Of a DNA stretch of 64,000 nucleotides, positions 7,373-16,233 are shown one piece after another (position 1 is the stretch's first letter; the number at the start of each line of letters is the position of its first letter). The notes below the pieces were generated by a model. The model ran no database searches, was not told the DNA's origin, and was given only the letters and a program-made list of their open reading frames with translations. Source of the DNA: Marinobacterium mangrovicola. Lineage in GTDB: Bacteria > Pseudomonadota > Gammaproteobacteria > Pseudomonadales > Balneatricaceae. Where the stretch lies: NCBI RefSeq assembly GCF_004339595.1, contig NZ_SMFU01000009.1, positions 372,001-436,000 on the forward strand, given 5' to 3'. Both the position numbers and the translations under genes were made by a program.

Positions 7373-8593
7373 TCAGGCGACCTTTTGCCGATCCGCAAGA
7401 CCAAACAGCAGTGACTCTCGCTGGACGGAGAGATCCTCCTTCGCCAGCAAGGCCTTGAAGTACTCGGGACCGAAACGGGTATCGCCATATAACACCGCGC
7501 CGACCAGACGCCCTTCACGCAACCAGATTCTGCGATACTCACGCTGTCCCAAATCACGATATTCCAAGACCTGGGCGTCCTCCGCATCAATCTCGCCACA
7601 GGAAAACAGTGAGATACCGCTCACCTTTAACTGGGTCGCGACGGGCTGCTCAACATACCCACTGTTGTCCTGACCGGCGAGCACCTGGGCCAACACCTCG
7701 GCCTGACGCCAGATCGGCGCTACCAGACCGTAGGTCTGGCCCGCAAATTCACAGCACTCGCCCAGAGCAAACACCCGCTCGTCGCTGGTCTGCAGTCTCG
7801 CATCCACCGCTATCGCCCGATGGCAGACAAGCCCCGCTGCCTGCGCCAGCGTGATTTCCGGGGTGATACCCGCCGCCAGCACCACCAGATCGGCTTTCAG
7901 CGTACGCCCATCCTTGAGCATCACGCCGCTCACCCTTCCCGCCTCGCCTTCAATCAGTTCAATACCGACATCGGTATGGATATCGAGCCCACGCTCCTCC
8001 AGCGTCTGCTGCAGCAGACTGGCGGCACTGCGGTCCAGCTGTCGATTGAGCAGCCAGGCACCACGCTGTAACACACTGGTCTGCATACCCAGTTTGCGCA
8101 GGCCTTCCGCCGCCTCCAGCCCGAGAAGGCCGCCACCGACAACCACCGCGCAACCTCCCTTGGCCGCCTGCGCCTGCATAGTCTCCACATCGGCCCAGGT
8201 ACGAAAACCCATCACACCGCTGAGATCTGCGCCCGGGATTGCCGGAAGCGCGGAGCGTGAGCCGGTGGCGAACACCAACCGACGATACCGAACCACCTTG
8301 CCTTGAGCTGTTCTGACCAGGCGCAGCGACAGGTCCAGATCCTGAACGGGGTCGCCACACAGCAGCTCTATGCCCTGCTCTGCGTACCATTCCACGCCGT
8401 TAAGCTGAAGATCAGATTCATTCAGCTCACCCGCCAGCAGCGGGGACAGCAGCACCCGGTTATAGGCCGGCCGAGGCTCTTCACCAATCACCAGGATCGA
8501 CTCGGGACGGTTGGGCTGTTTACTCAACTCCTGCAGCAACCGGTTGGCGGCCATGCCGTTCCCGATAATCAGCAGATCAACCAGTTTTCTCAT
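7373..8593 (-). CDS. FAD/NAD(P)H-dependent oxidoreductase, probable nitrate reductase electron-transfer subunit
   Basis: Likely passes electrons from NAD(P)H to assimilatory nitrate reductase NasA. The 406-residue protein resembles the N-terminal flavoprotein half of NirB and NasC/rubredoxin-reductase proteins. It has an FAD motif at the N-terminus (IIGNGMAANRLLQEL), the PAYNRVLLSPLL block, a second dinucleotide fold (VVVGGGLLGLEAAE) and VFALGECCEF near the FAD site. I chose the ATG at 8593 because the family starts there and GAGGGA lies about 9 bp upstream. Extra in-frame codons reach back to 8770 inside nrtC. It is last in the nrtABC operon. The symbols nasB and nasC are used inconsistently, so none is given. 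Confidence 0.85.
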   Translation of the reverse strand: MRKLVDLLIIGNGMAANRLLQELSKQPNRPESILVIGEEPRPAYNRVLLSPLLAGELNESDLQLNGVEWYAEQGIELLCGDPVQDLDLSLRLVRTAQGKVVRYRRLVFATGSRSALPAIPGADLSGVMGFRTWADVETMQAQAAKGGCAVVVGGGLLGLEAAEGLRKLGMQTSVLQRGAWLLNRQLDRSAASLLQQTLEERGLDIHTDVGIELIEGEAGRVSGVMLKDGRTLKADLVVLAAGITPEITLAQAAGLVCHRAIAVDARLQTSDERVFALGECCEFAGQTYGLVAPIWRQAEVLAQVLAGQDNSGYVEQPVATQLKVSGISLFSCGEIDAEDAQVLEYRDLGQREYRRIWLREGRLVGAVLYGDTRFGPEYFKALLAKEDLSVQRESLLFGLADRQKVA

Positions 8594-8615
8594 GGCCTTG
8601 TCCCTCATCCATCGC

Positions 8616-9485
8616 TCAGGCCTGGGCCTGCTTTTTTGCCGGTGCGGTCTCCTGAGTGTTATCCGCCGCAGCCTTCTGCGAGCGATGCTGGCCGATATCC
8701 TCGACCTTGCGCTGCTTCTCGTAGAGGAAGCTGAGCACTTCATGGCGGTAGTGGTTGTACTGCGCATCATCGGCCAGCTGAATGCGGTTACGCGGTCGCT
8801 CCAGTTCGATATCGAGAATCTCGCCCACGGTCGCCGCCGGACCGTTGGTCATCATGACGATACGGTCGGAGAGCAGTACCGCTTCATCCACATCGTGGGT
8901 GATCATGATCACCGTGTTGTTCAAGTCCTTCTGGATCTCCATCAGCGAGTCCTGTAGATGGGCACGGGTCAGGGCATCGAGGGCGCCAAACGGCTCGTCC
9001 ATCAGCAGCACCTTAGGCTCCATGGCCAACGCACGGGCGATACCAACACGCTGCTTCATACCACCGGAGATCTCATCCGGGCGCTTGTGCATAGCGTGGG
9101 TCATGTGGACAAGCTCCAGGTTGTGTTCGATCCAGGCCTTCATCTCCGCCTTGGATTTCTTGCCCTTGAACACCTGCTTCACCGCGAGCTCCACATTCTC
9201 GTAGGCGGTGAGCCAGGGCAGCAGCGAATGATTCTGAAACACCACCGCGCGCTCGGGGCCCGGCTCGTTCACCTCTTTGCCATCCAGCACCACGCCACCG
9301 GTGGTGGACTGGTAAAGGCCGGCGACAATATTGAGCACCGTGGACTTACCACAGCCGGAGTGGCCGATCAGCGAGACAAACTCACCGCGGGCGATTTTCA
9401 GGTTTACGTTATCCAATGCCTTGAAGGAGCCCTTCGGCGTCGGGAACTCGATGGATACACCGGTCAGTTCAAGATGCTTGGTCAT
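8616..9485 (-). CDS. nrtC: Nitrate ABC transporter ATP-binding protein
   Basis: ATPase energising nitrate (or nitrite/cyanate) import with NrtA and NrtB. The 289-residue protein has Walker A GHSGCGKST, a Q-loop region (VFQNHSLLPW), the signature SGGMKQR, Walker B VLLMDEPFGALDA and the switch histidine in MITHDVDEA. It lacks the NrtA-like C-terminal domain of cyanobacterial NrtC, so it is closer to NrtD in build. The C-terminal 30 residues are Lys/Ala/Gln-rich and poorly conserved-looking. It starts 12 bp after nrtB. Confidence 0.93.
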   Translation of the reverse strand: MTKHLELTGVSIEFPTPKGSFKALDNVNLKIARGEFVSLIGHSGCGKSTVLNIVAGLYQSTTGGVVLDGKEVNEPGPERAVVFQNHSLLPWLTAYENVELAVKQVFKGKKSKAEMKAWIEHNLELVHMTHAMHKRPDEISGGMKQRVGIARALAMEPKVLLMDEPFGALDALTRAHLQDSLMEIQKDLNNTVIMITHDVDEAVLLSDRIVMMTNGPAATVGEILDIELERPRNRIQLADDAQYNHYRHEVLSFLYEKQRKVEDIGQHRSQKAAADNTQETAPAKKQAQA

Positions 9486-9497
9486 GATGAGCTCTCC

Positions 9498-10502
9498 TTA
9501 ACGGGTAATTGCGTTTTTGTCCCAGGACACACGGCGCTGCAGCAGCAACATGATCCGGTCGAGCAGGAAGCCGATCAGGCCGATCACCAGAACCGCGACC
9601 ATGATGCGACCGAGGGAATCGGAGCTGCCGTTCTGGAACTCGTCCCAGACGAATTTGCCCAGCCCCGGGTTCTGCGCCAGCATCTCCGCTGCGATCAGCA
9701 CCATCCAGGCGATACCCAGCGACAGACGCAGACCGGTAAAGATCATCGGCACCGAAGAGGGCAGCACGATCTTCACTACGTGAGTCATCCAGCTCAGGCG
9801 CAGCACCTTGCTGACGTTCTGCAGATCCTGGCTGACCGCAGACACTCCCACTGCCGTATTGATCAGCGTCGGCCAGAGACAGCAGAGCGCAACGGTGAAC
9901 AGCGAGGTCAGGAATGACTTGGCAAACATCGGATCGTCGGTTACGTAAGCCGCACTGACCACCATAGTCACCAGCGGCAACCAGGCCAGCGGTGATACCG
10001 GCTTGAACAGCTGGATAATCGGGTTCAACGCCGCATAGAGCGATGCGTTCAGGCCGATGCAGATTCCCAGCGGGATGGCGATCAATGCCGCGATGGCAAA
10101 GCCGGCCAGCACAGTCACCAGACTGGTGCCGATCTGATCGAAAAAGGTCGGCTTACCGGTGTAATCGCGAATCTTCGGCACATAGTTCGGATCCTTGGCA
10201 ACACGCTCGGCGTTACGCTGTTCCTGGCGCTCATAGAATGCCGTTTCCCGCTCACGCTCACTCATATGCTCGGCATAGAGTGCTACCGACTGCTCATAGA
10301 CCTGGGTCGGTCCCGGAAACTGCCCCAGGGATGTATCGATCTGCTTGGCGCCGGCCTGCCAGATAAACAGGAATACGGCCAGGCCAAGCAGCGGCAGCCC
10401 CAGGGCGCCAAGCATGCGCTTGAACCAGCTGCCCAGGGTGTCATTGGATTTAACCCCGGCGATACTGGAAACGCCGGCCAGAGTCATGCGGATGCTAGTC
10501 AT
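9498..10502 (-). CDS. nrtB: Nitrate ABC transporter permease
   Basis: Inner-membrane permease of the NrtABC system (334 aa). It has a first membrane segment near residues 25-45, then a periplasmic stretch, then the BPD_transp_1 domain with several hydrophobic segments and the cytoplasmic loop around GIAWMVLIAAEM, where the family contacts the ATPase. I chose the ATG at 10502 because AAGGAG lies about 9 bp before it. Longer in-frame extensions overlap nrtA. It lies between nrtA and nrtC in a tight operon. Confidence 0.92.
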   Translation of the reverse strand: MTSIRMTLAGVSSIAGVKSNDTLGSWFKRMLGALGLPLLGLAVFLFIWQAGAKQIDTSLGQFPGPTQVYEQSVALYAEHMSERERETAFYERQEQRNAERVAKDPNYVPKIRDYTGKPTFFDQIGTSLVTVLAGFAIAALIAIPLGICIGLNASLYAALNPIIQLFKPVSPLAWLPLVTMVVSAAYVTDDPMFAKSFLTSLFTVALCCLWPTLINTAVGVSAVSQDLQNVSKVLRLSWMTHVVKIVLPSSVPMIFTGLRLSLGIAWMVLIAAEMLAQNPGLGKFVWDEFQNGSSDSLGRIMVAVLVIGLIGFLLDRIMLLLQRRVSWDKNAITR

Positions 10503-10554
10503 CGGTGATCTCTCCTTCCCGGATAGGCAGCCAGGGCCTGGCTGCCCGCGGGGA

Positions 10555-11943
10555 TTAGATTTTCTGGTCGCCCTTAAGGCCGATAGAGAACTTCTCGAGG
10601 TATTCGTTAGGCTTGCGACCGTCGTAGGTAACACCGTCGATGAACTGGGTCTGCGGCGCCTTGAAACCCTCTTCGCTATCGAAATCCGGGAATTCAGATG
10701 CATCCATCTTGCCTTCGGCGATCAGCTCCTTGGCGGCGATGGCATAGATATCCGGGCGATAGACTTTTTTAGCGATATCCATATACCAGCTGTCCGGCTT
10801 GGACTCGGAGATCTGGCCCCAGCGGCGCATCTGGGTCAGGTACCAGATCGCATCGGAGTAGTACGGGTAGGTCGCGTTATGGCGGAAGAAGACGTTGAAG
10901 TCCGGTACATCACGCACATCGCCCTTCTCGTACTCGAAGGTACCGGTCATAGAGTTGGCGATTACCTCTTCATCCGCGCCCACATAGGTTGGGCGTGACA
11001 GGATCTCCACCGCTTCCGGACGGTTGGCGTTGTTGTTCTCATCGAGCCACTTGGCGGCGCGGATCATCGCCTTGACCACACGGATATGGGTGTTGGGGTA
11101 TTTTTCCGCCCACTCCTTGGAGACACCGAACACTTTTTCCGGGTTGTCTTTCCAGATCTCGTAGTCGGTGATTACCGGCACACCAATACCCTTGAACACC
11201 GCCTGCTGGTTCCAGGGCTCACCGACGCAGTAGCCGTAGATGGTTCCCGCCTCCATGGTCGCCGGCATCTGCGGCGGCGGGGTCACGGAAAGCAGCGCAT
11301 CGGCCTGCAGCTGGCCGCTGGTATCACCTTTTTCCGGAGCGTAGAAGCCCGGGTGAATGCCACCGGCAGCCAGCCAGTAACGCAGCTCATAGTTGTGAGT
11401 GGACACAGGGAACACCATGCCCATGTTGAACGGCTTGCCTTCGGACTTGTACTTATCCACAACCGGCTTCAGGTAATCGGCCTTGATCGGGTGAACCGGC
11501 TTGCCATCTTCACCCACCGGGATATTCGGCTTCATCTGCTCCCAGATATCGTTGGAGACGGTGATACCGTTACCGTTCAGATCCATGCTGAATGCGGTGA
11601 TGATATCCGCCTTGGTGCCGAAGCCGATGGTCGCACCCAGCGGCTGACCTGCGAGCATATGGGCGCCGTCCAGCTGCCCATCGATGACACGATCCAGCAG
11701 CACCTTCCAGTTTGCCTGGGCTTCCAGAGTTACATATAGACCCTCGTCCTCGAAGTACTGCTTCTCGTAGGCGATCGCCAACGGCGCCATATCGGTCAGC
11801 TTGATGAAGCCAAACTTCAGCTCCTCTTTTTCGGCATAACCTACTTCCGCAACTGCCGGCAGAGACAGGGCGCCAGAAGCCAGGCCGATGGAAGCCGCCA
11901 GCAGCAGGCGTTTGCACAGAGAACGACGATTAAACTTTTTCAT
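10555..11943 (-). CDS. nrtA: Nitrate-binding periplasmic protein of ABC transporter
   Basis: High-affinity substrate-binding protein of the NrtA/CmpA family (462 aa). It carries an N-terminal export signal with two arginines ([20 protein letters not shown], ending near AVA), compatible with a Tat- or Sec-type leader. Family features include [20 protein letters not shown], a [16 protein letters not shown] segment and [14 protein letters not shown] prefer the ATG at 11943 because GGAGG is 7 bp upstream. The ATG at 11949 is almost on top of that site. A strong terminator hairpin lies 19 bp upstream, so expression is probably controlled by antitermination. Confidence 0.95.
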   Translation of the reverse strand: MKKFNRRSLCKRLLLAASIGLASGALSLPAVAEVGYAEKEELKFGFIKLTDMAPLAIAYEKQYFEDEGLYVTLEAQANWKVLLDRVIDGQLDGAHMLAGQPLGATIGFGTKADIITAFSMDLNGNGITVSNDIWEQMKPNIPVGEDGKPVHPIKADYLKPVVDKYKSEGKPFNMGMVFPVSTHNYELRYWLAAGGIHPGFYAPEKGDTSGQLQADALLSVTPPPQMPATMEAGTIYGYCVGEPWNQQAVFKGIGVPVITDYEIWKDNPEKVFGVSKEWAEKYPNTHIRVVKAMIRAAKWLDENNNANRPEAVEILSRPTYVGADEEVIANSMTGTFEYEKGDVRDVPDFNVFFRHNATYPYYSDAIWYLTQMRRWGQISESKPDSWYMDIAKKVYRPDIYAIAAKELIAEGKMDASEFPDFDSEEGFKAPQTQFIDGVTYDGRKPNEYLEKFSIGLKGDQKI

Positions 11944-11961
11944 ATCCATTCCTCCAGAAAC

Positions 11962-12021
11962 AAAAAAAGGCGCCGTTCCTGCACCACAAACCTCGGTCTG
12001 TGATACTGGAACGGCGCCTTT
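11962..12021 (-). terminator. Leader terminator in front of nrtA
   Basis: On the minus strand a 14-bp perfect outer stem (AAAGGCGCCGTTCC with its complement) encloses an inner CACAGACC/GGTTTGTG stem. It runs into seven T residues. It ends 19 bp before the nrtA start, so transcripts must pass it to express the operon. Such leaders in nitrate assimilation operons are controlled by ANTAR proteins (NasR, NasT). A short GCTCT/AGAGC hairpin (12043-12055) precedes it in the transcript. Confidence 0.85.
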
Positions 12022-12130
12022 GCCGAATTCGCTAATTGTCAGGCTCTAAAAGAGCATTCGGGGCGGGTAATCTGCTTTCAACCTTGACTCTTGAGAGCAA
12101 GACGGCACGCCACCGATCTGCCAAAACATA

Positions 12131-12146
12131 AGCGAAGCCTGTGCCA
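12131..12146 (-). promoter_or_regulatory. Sigma-54-type promoter of the nrt operon
   Basis: Read on the minus strand: TGGCAC-N5-TCGCT. The -24 element is perfect. The -12 element has one change from TTGCW but keeps the GC. It gives a leader of roughly 170 nt containing the terminator before nrtA. Confidence 0.6.
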
Positions 12147-12428
12147 GTTTTTTATTAATTCATAAAAAACAAACTCATAGTCTACATTTGTTCTTTTTCT
12201 TAGCTGCTCTGCACAGAGAAATCGCACCGAGATCAGGCAGGATCGGCCGTTTTTTGATCAAAAATAGAGCAGCCTTTTCCTGAAACTGGTCATTAGACGG
12301 TCCCCTGATACCGCGCAAAAAACAGGTCCTTCTTTATATGCCTAACGAGCCTAATCGAATCTCACTGGAAGCATCCTTAAACCGGCAGGCGCTGGGAGCC
12401 CTTTACACCTGATGACACGTCAGATTTC

Positions 12429-12443
12429 GCACCACCTGAGTGC
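12429..12443. promoter_or_regulatory. NtrC-type enhancer site
   Basis: GCACCACCTGAGTGC fits the NtrC consensus GCACY-N5-RGTGC at every defined position. It lies 84 bp upstream of the nasA -24 element, the usual distance for a sigma-54 activator. It could also serve the divergent nrt promoter at long range. Confidence 0.7.
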
Positions 12444-12526
12444 GCGATGCATGTTAGGGAGGCATAAAAGCAGAGACCAAAACCATCCTTTCAGCTAACT
12501 CTTTGAAATTCATACGCGCCTACGAA

Positions 12527-12542
12527 TGGCATCAGAATTGCT
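12527..12542 (+). promoter_or_regulatory. Sigma-54-type promoter of the nasA operon
   Basis: TGGCAT-N5-TTGCT has exact -24/-12 spacing and one mismatch to TGGCAC-N5-TTGCW. Transcription would start near 12553, giving a leader of about 125 nt that holds both hairpins. Confidence 0.7.
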
Positions 12543-12572
12543 TGGTTTATGGACAGTTAATCAACAATTTCA

Positions 12573-12597
12573 CGGAAATGTCTTAGCGACGTTTCCG
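12573..12597 (+). promoter_or_regulatory. First leader hairpin of nasA (candidate antiterminator-protein target)
   Basis: CGGAAATGTC and GACGTTTCCG form a 10-bp stem with one G-U pair and loop TTAGC. It sits 13 bp before the terminator stem. ANTAR targets consist of two such hairpins, the second overlapping the terminator. I could not confirm the conserved hexaloop bases. Confidence 0.55.
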
Positions 12598-12610
12598 ATA
12601 GATGGCAAAG

Positions 12611-12664
12611 GCGCCTGAATCTCACCCTGCTCTGGCAGGACTGAGGTTCAGGCGCTTTTTTTTT
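12611..12664 (+). terminator. Leader terminator in front of nasA
   Basis: GCGCCTGAATCTCA (12611-12624) pairs with 12642-12655 (one G-U pair). An inner CCTGC/GCAGG stem is enclosed. Nine T residues follow (12656-12664), only 13 bp before the nasA ATG. Expression therefore requires antitermination, as with the nrt leader. Confidence 0.88.
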
Positions 12665-12677
12665 GCAGGGCTGAAGC

Positions 12678-15329
12678 ATGAACAATACCACCTGTCCTTA
12701 CTGCGGTGTCGGCTGTGGCGTAACTGCCCAGGTGCAGGATCAGGCGATCATTGCCGTCTCCGGCGATAGCGATCACCCCGCCAATCGCGGGCGGCTCTGC
12801 GTCAAAGGCAGCGCGCTGCATGAAACCACAGGAACGCACGACCGGCTGCTGCAGCCCCGCGTAGATGGCGTTGAAACCGGTTGGGAGCAGGCCCTGGACA
12901 GCGCCGCCGAACGGCTGGCCAACATCATCGAACAGCACGGCCCGCGGTCGGTCGCCATGTATCTCTCCGGCCAGCTACTGACCGAGGACTACTACGTCGC
13001 CAACAAGCTGATGAAAGGCTTCATCGGCTCCAGCCAGGTGGATACCAACTCCCGCCTGTGTATGTCATCCACCGTTGCCGGTTATAAACGCGCCTTCGGC
13101 GGCGACCTGATGCCCTGCAGCTACGATGATATAGACCACGCCGAACTGATGGTTCTGGTGGGTTCAAACGCCGCCTGGAACCATCCGATTCTGTTTCAGC
13201 GTATGACCGCCGCCAAGAAAGCCAACCCCTCGCTGCGCGTTGTCGTGATCGACCCCCGCCGCACCGCGACCTCAGAACTGGCGGACCTGCATCTTTCACT
13301 GAAGCCCGGCAGCGATGCGGTTATTTTCAATGCGATCCTGGTTGAGCTGGAGCGGCGCGGACAGATTGACCGAGACTACGTCGAACAGCATACCGAGGGC
13401 TTGGATGCAGCGCTTGCGGCAGCCCAGCGCAGCGTCCCGGATCTAGCCACAGCAGCCCAAATGACGGATATCCCGCAGGCCGATCTGGAAACCCTGGTCG
13501 ACTGGTTCTGTAACACCGAAAAGACGCTGACCTTTTTCTCCCAGGGGATCAATCAGTCCAGCAGCGGCACCGACAAGGTCAACAGCATCATCAACTGCCA
13601 TCTGGCAACGGCACGTATCGGCAAACCCGGCATGGGGCCTTTTTCGCTGACCGGCCAACCCAACGCCATGGGCGGGCGCGAAGTGGGCGGGCTGGCCAAC
13701 CAGCTGGCTGCGCATATGGATTTTTCCAGCGCCGAGAACATCGACCGGGTACAGCGTTTCTGGCAGGCACCCAATATGGCAACAACCGAGGGGCTGAAAG
13801 CGGTCGAACTCTTTTCGGCCATCGAACGCGGCGAGATCAAGGCGGTCTGGATCATGGCCACCAACCCGGTCGTCAGCCTGCCTCGCGCCAGCCAGGTTCG
13901 CGCCGCGCTGGAGAAATGCGAGCTGGTAATCGTCTCCGAATGTATGGCAAAGACCGATACGCTGGAACTTGCCGACATCGCCCTGCCCGCCACCACCTGG
14001 GCAGAGAAAGATGGCACCGTGACCAACTCTGATCGCAGAATTTCGCGCCAGCGCGGACTGATTCCCGCGCCCGGCGCTGCAAAAAATGACTGGTGGATTA
14101 TCTGTGAGGTCGCCAAACGCCTGGGCTTTGCCGAGTCCTTCACTTATACGGGCCCCGCAGCGATCTTTCGCGAGCACGCTGCGCTTTCCGGGTTTGAAAA
14201 CAACGGCCGCAGGGGCTTCGATATCAGTGGGCTCACAGAGATTGGCGATCACGAATACGATGCGCTGAAGCCCATCCAGTGGCCGGTTAACGCTACAGCA
14301 CCGCTGGGAACGGCTCGCCTGTTCACAGACGGCCAGTTTTTCACGCCCTCCGGCAAAGCTCGCCTGCTGCCGGTAGAGCCCAGCCTGCCGCAGCAACAGC
14401 CTGACAAAAGCTATCCACTGGTGGTCAACACCGGACGGATCAGGGATCAGTGGCACACCATGACCCGCACGGGACGCGCCGCCCGACTTCTACAGCATAG
14501 AGCCGAGCCGTTTATCGAACTCCACCCCAAGGATGCCCTGCGTTTCGATATTGCCGACGGCGATATCGCCGTGCTGGAAAACGCGCTTGGCCGCTACGTT
14601 GCCAGGGCACAGTTGAGTGAAGCCCAGCGTCCAGGCGAGCTGTTTATCCCGATGCACTGGAACGCCCAGTTTACATCCGCCGCGATCAGCGGCGATCTGA
14701 TCGACGCGGTGGTCGACCCGATCTCCGGCCAGCCGGAATCGAAACAGGGCATAGCATCGATTTCGGCTCTGAAAACAGTCTGGCAGGCTCGCCTGATCAC
14801 AGTTTCAAACGCCCCTCCTCCGAGCGAGTACTGGAGCCGTGTTCCACTGCAGCACTGCACCAGCTTCCGCGTGGCCGACACCAACGCCGTGGATGACTGG
14901 TCAGTCTGGTGCGCAGAAAATCTGGGCCGCAAACCGGACCTGATGCTGGAAGACCGCAGCCAGGGACGTTTCCGTGGCTGCAGTTTTAAGGGTGACCGGC
15001 TCGAATGGGTGCTGCTGATCGAGCCGGATCAGAATCTGCCGGAGCTGGATTGGCTGGATACCCAGTTCGCCAGGGATTCTATCGATCAGGATGCTCGCCG
15101 CCAGCTCCTGGCAGCGCGCGACGCAGGCAGTTCAGGTTGTGGAGCCGTAATCTGCAGCTGCTTTCAGGTGCGCGAGACAGAGATTCTGGCGGCGATCCTC
15201 GCCGGCACAGACTCAGCCGAGAAGCTGGGTGAGCAACTCAAATGTGGAACCAACTGCGGTTCCTGCCTCCCCGAACTTAAGGCGCTGATTGCTGACAGCG
15301 CCAAGGAAGCCGATCATGTTTCTGTCTAA
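12678..15329 (+). CDS. nasA: Assimilatory nitrate reductase catalytic subunit
   Basis: Cytoplasmic Mo-bis-MGD enzyme reducing nitrate to nitrite. The N-terminal [4Fe-4S] ligands are C6, C9, C13 and C41 (CPYCGVGC, RLCVKG). The molybdopterin oxidoreductase core follows, including SRLCMSSTVAGYKRAFG and the dinucleotide-binding C-terminal fold (NTGRIRDQWHTMTRTG). The last 60 residues add a BFD-like [2Fe-2S] domain (ICSCFQV and CGTNCGSC), as in long 880-residue NasA proteins that take electrons from a flavoprotein partner. That partner is probably the reductase at 7373-8593. The next gene, cobA, overlaps its end by 14 bp. Confidence 0.96.
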   Translation: MNNTTCPYCGVGCGVTAQVQDQAIIAVSGDSDHPANRGRLCVKGSALHETTGTHDRLLQPRVDGVETGWEQALDSAAERLANIIEQHGPRSVAMYLSGQLLTEDYYVANKLMKGFIGSSQVDTNSRLCMSSTVAGYKRAFGGDLMPCSYDDIDHAELMVLVGSNAAWNHPILFQRMTAAKKANPSLRVVVIDPRRTATSELADLHLSLKPGSDAVIFNAILVELERRGQIDRDYVEQHTEGLDAALAAAQRSVPDLATAAQMTDIPQADLETLVDWFCNTEKTLTFFSQGINQSSSGTDKVNSIINCHLATARIGKPGMGPFSLTGQPNAMGGREVGGLANQLAAHMDFSSAENIDRVQRFWQAPNMATTEGLKAVELFSAIERGEIKAVWIMATNPVVSLPRASQVRAALEKCELVIVSECMAKTDTLELADIALPATTWAEKDGTVTNSDRRISRQRGLIPAPGAAKNDWWIICEVAKRLGFAESFTYTGPAAIFREHAALSGFENNGRRGFDISGLTEIGDHEYDALKPIQWPVNATAPLGTARLFTDGQFFTPSGKARLLPVEPSLPQQQPDKSYPLVVNTGRIRDQWHTMTRTGRAARLLQHRAEPFIELHPKDALRFDIADGDIAVLENALGRYVARAQLSEAQRPGELFIPMHWNAQFTSAAISGDLIDAVVDPISGQPESKQGIASISALKTVWQARLITVSNAPPPSEYWSRVPLQHCTSFRVADTNAVDDWSVWCAENLGRKPDLMLEDRSQGRFRGCSFKGDRLEWVLLIEPDQNLPELDWLDTQFARDSIDQDARRQLLAARDAGSSGCGAVICSCFQVRETEILAAILAGTDSAEKLGEQLKCGTNCGSCLPELKALIADSAKEADHVSV

Positions 15330-16197
15330 ACCTTTTTCTCCGCTTGCACAGATTCTGAGCCGCATTATTCACCAGAACAGCGACCATCGCTCTGCGTCGG
15401 TAACACCACCGGCTGTGGATAAAAGGCAGGTTGGCAAATCCAGAGGCCAGGTTCATCTGATCGGTTGCGGCCCCGGCGCCGCAGACCTGCTTACCGTCCG
15501 TGCCGATCAGCTGATCCGCAACGCTCAGGTAGTGATCTACGATCGACTGGTAAGCAAAGAGATTATCGATCTGATACCAGCGAGCGCTGAACGCCACTAC
15601 GTCGGCAAAGCCCCGGGGAATCACAGTGTGCTGCAGTCGAAAATCGGCGAACTGATGGTGAGTGAAGCGCGACGTGGAAAGAGCGTTCTTCGCCTCAAGG
15701 GCGGCGACCCTGCCATCTTTGCACGGATGGCAGAGGAGATAGATGCATTGAACCATGCCAGCATCGATTGGCAGATTGTACCTGGCATCACTGCTGCCTC
15801 CGGCTGTGCCGCCGCGGCCGGCATCCCACTGACCGATCGCGACAGTGCCCATCAGGTACGCTTTATCACCGCGACCCATCATGCAGATCATTTGCGCCAC
15901 GACTGGTCGTCGCTGGCCCGACGCGATCAGACGCTGGTGTTCTATATGGGCCTGGAGGCTCTGCCTTCCATCAGCGCCCGGCTGCAGAAACACGGTCTGC
16001 CGGCCGACTGGCCGATTCTGCTGATCGAAAACGGTACCCGTGCCGAGCAGCGCAATCTACTGGCCACTCTCGGCACCATCGTCGAGAAAACACAACAGGC
16101 GCAATTCCAGACACCCAGCCTGATCATCGTTGGTGAGGTAACACGCACCGCAAAGCAGCAGGCGATAGCCCTTGCCAGAGCGCAGGAGGTCGCCTGA
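15316..16197 (+). CDS. cobA: Uroporphyrinogen-III C-methyltransferase
   Basis: Adds two methyl groups to uroporphyrinogen III to make precorrin-2, the first step to sirohaem, the cofactor of assimilatory nitrite reductase. SUMT features are VHLIGCGPGAADLLTVRA, the VVIYDRLVS block, LRLKGGDPAIFARM and VPGITAASGCAAAAGIPLT. Compared with short SUMT proteins it has a roughly 45-residue N-terminal extension. I chose the ATG at 15316 (293 aa) because AAGGAAG precedes it. An ATG at 15289 is also in frame. No CysG-type oxidase/chelatase domain is fused, so sirohaem completion needs another gene. Confidence 0.94.
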   Translation: MFLSKPFSPLAQILSRIIHQNSDHRSASVTPPAVDKRQVGKSRGQVHLIGCGPGAADLLTVRADQLIRNAQVVIYDRLVSKEIIDLIPASAERHYVGKAPGNHSVLQSKIGELMVSEARRGKSVLRLKGGDPAIFARMAEEIDALNHASIDWQIVPGITAASGCAAAAGIPLTDRDSAHQVRFITATHHADHLRHDWSSLARRDQTLVFYMGLEALPSISARLQKHGLPADWPILLIENGTRAEQRNLLATLGTIVEKTQQAQFQTPSLIIVGEVTRTAKQQAIALARAQEVA

Positions 16198-16233
16198 CAA
16201 TGGGCGCGATCTTTGCGAGGAGTACAAGCGGTC

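Larger units (their letters stand above)
11950..12677. other. 728-bp divergent control region of the nitrate operons
   Basis: No gene is visible. From left to right it holds the nrt leader with its terminator (11962-12021), a minus-strand sigma-54-type promoter (12131-12146), a weak NtrC-like half-match (12224-12238), a perfect NtrC-type site (12429-12443), a plus-strand sigma-54-type promoter (12527-12542) and the nas leader with two hairpins (12573-12664). Confidence 0.8.

Noticed and set aside
12224-12238. Second NtrC site near the nrt promoter
   Set aside because: Only the left half (GCACC) is good. The right half (CAGGC) departs from RGTGC, so it is mentioned but not listed as a feature.
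13443-14456. 337-codon minus-strand frame inside nasA
   Set aside because: Antisense to a fully conserved NasA region. It is a composition shadow.
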